DNA of 27,798 bases from an uncultured Collinsella sp. (GTDB lineage Bacteria; Actinomycetota; Coriobacteriia; Coriobacteriales; Coriobacteriaceae): the NCBI GenBank assembly GCA_900548495.1, contig URKT01000020.1, positions 1 through 27,798 on the forward strand, read 5' to 3'. Made by a program: the position numbers and the translations under genes. The notes under the pieces are model-generated. The model searched no databases. It saw only the letters and a list, made by a program, of their open reading frames with translations, and had not been told where the DNA came from. Below, piece after piece: positions 27,744 through 27,798 of the stretch; the first letter of the stretch is position 1, and the number at the start of each line of letters is the position of its first letter.

Positions 27744-27798
27744 TGGTGGACCTGACAAGATTCGAACTTGTGACCTCCCGGTTATCAGCCGGACGCTC
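27744..27798 (-). tRNA. tRNA-Ile (anticodon GAT), second copy, partial
   Basis: The 55 bases to the window end are identical to 27520-27574: CCA, acceptor, T arm, variable loop and anticodon arm with GAT. The 5' part is missing because the window ends. It may be a real second copy or an assembly effect. Confidence 0.85.

Noticed and set aside
27520..27798. rRNA operon spacer (tRNA-Ile and tRNA-Ala often lie between 16S and 23S)
   Set aside because: The tRNAs have their own terminators and no rRNA sequence is visible on either side within the window.

Overview
The window is GC-rich, codes mainly on the minus strand, and carries housekeeping genes typical of a gut Actinobacterium of the class Coriobacteriia. 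Collinsella or a close relative is my best guess. This is inferred from base composition, protein flavour and the purF/carAB/purE/purD/purA plus rpsF-ssb-rpsR-rplI-dnaB neighbourhood; no 16S or marker search was possible. Both ends look like the ends of an assembled contig. Bases 1-48 are an Illumina Nextera adapter, not genome. The last 55 bases exactly repeat part of a tRNA-Ile lying 224 bp earlier.

Layout. Positions 49-791: 5' part of purF, cut by the adapter. 1077-2306: plus-strand CmpB-like membrane protein. 2414-4385 (minus): purE, then a class B sortase, then a divergent MoaE-like protein, probably one transcript. 4386-4822: gene-free block holding three inverted repeats, one with perfect 32-bp arms. 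4823-9578 (minus): carA-carB, with a structured leader. 9786-12543 (minus): an ABC half-transporter followed by an unknown single-pass membrane protein. 12544-12790: structured non-coding DNA. 12791-17702 (minus): dnaB, purA, purD and a NUDIX hydrolase. 17927-19615 (minus): the rpsF-ssb-rpsR-rplI operon with a strong terminator.

19616-20110 is intergenic. It is followed by two plus-strand tRNA-Ser genes, each with its own terminator, an inverted tRNA-like remnant and three tandem hairpins. 20584-21849 is the most unusual segment: a gene for a putative PD-(D/E)XK (DUF559-like) protein bracketed by two 60-bp direct repeats (59/60 identical), each itself a long palindrome. 21965-23906 (plus) holds a TRIC/UPF0126 membrane protein and an exported bactofilin-like membrane protein. 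24034-27360 (minus) holds a bifunctional-nuclease-family protein, a small membrane protein, a conserved unknown protein and typA/bipA. The window ends in a minus-strand tRNA-Ile/tRNA-Ala/tRNA-Ile cluster.

Functionally, much of the window makes nucleotides: PurF, PurE, PurD and PurA for purines, and CarAB for carbamoyl phosphate feeding pyrimidines and arginine. Replication and translation machinery sits beside it (DnaB, SSB, S6, S18, L9, TypA, tRNAs). The accessory content worth following up is the repeat-bracketed nuclease-like gene and the several large, different palindromes in the gaps between genes.
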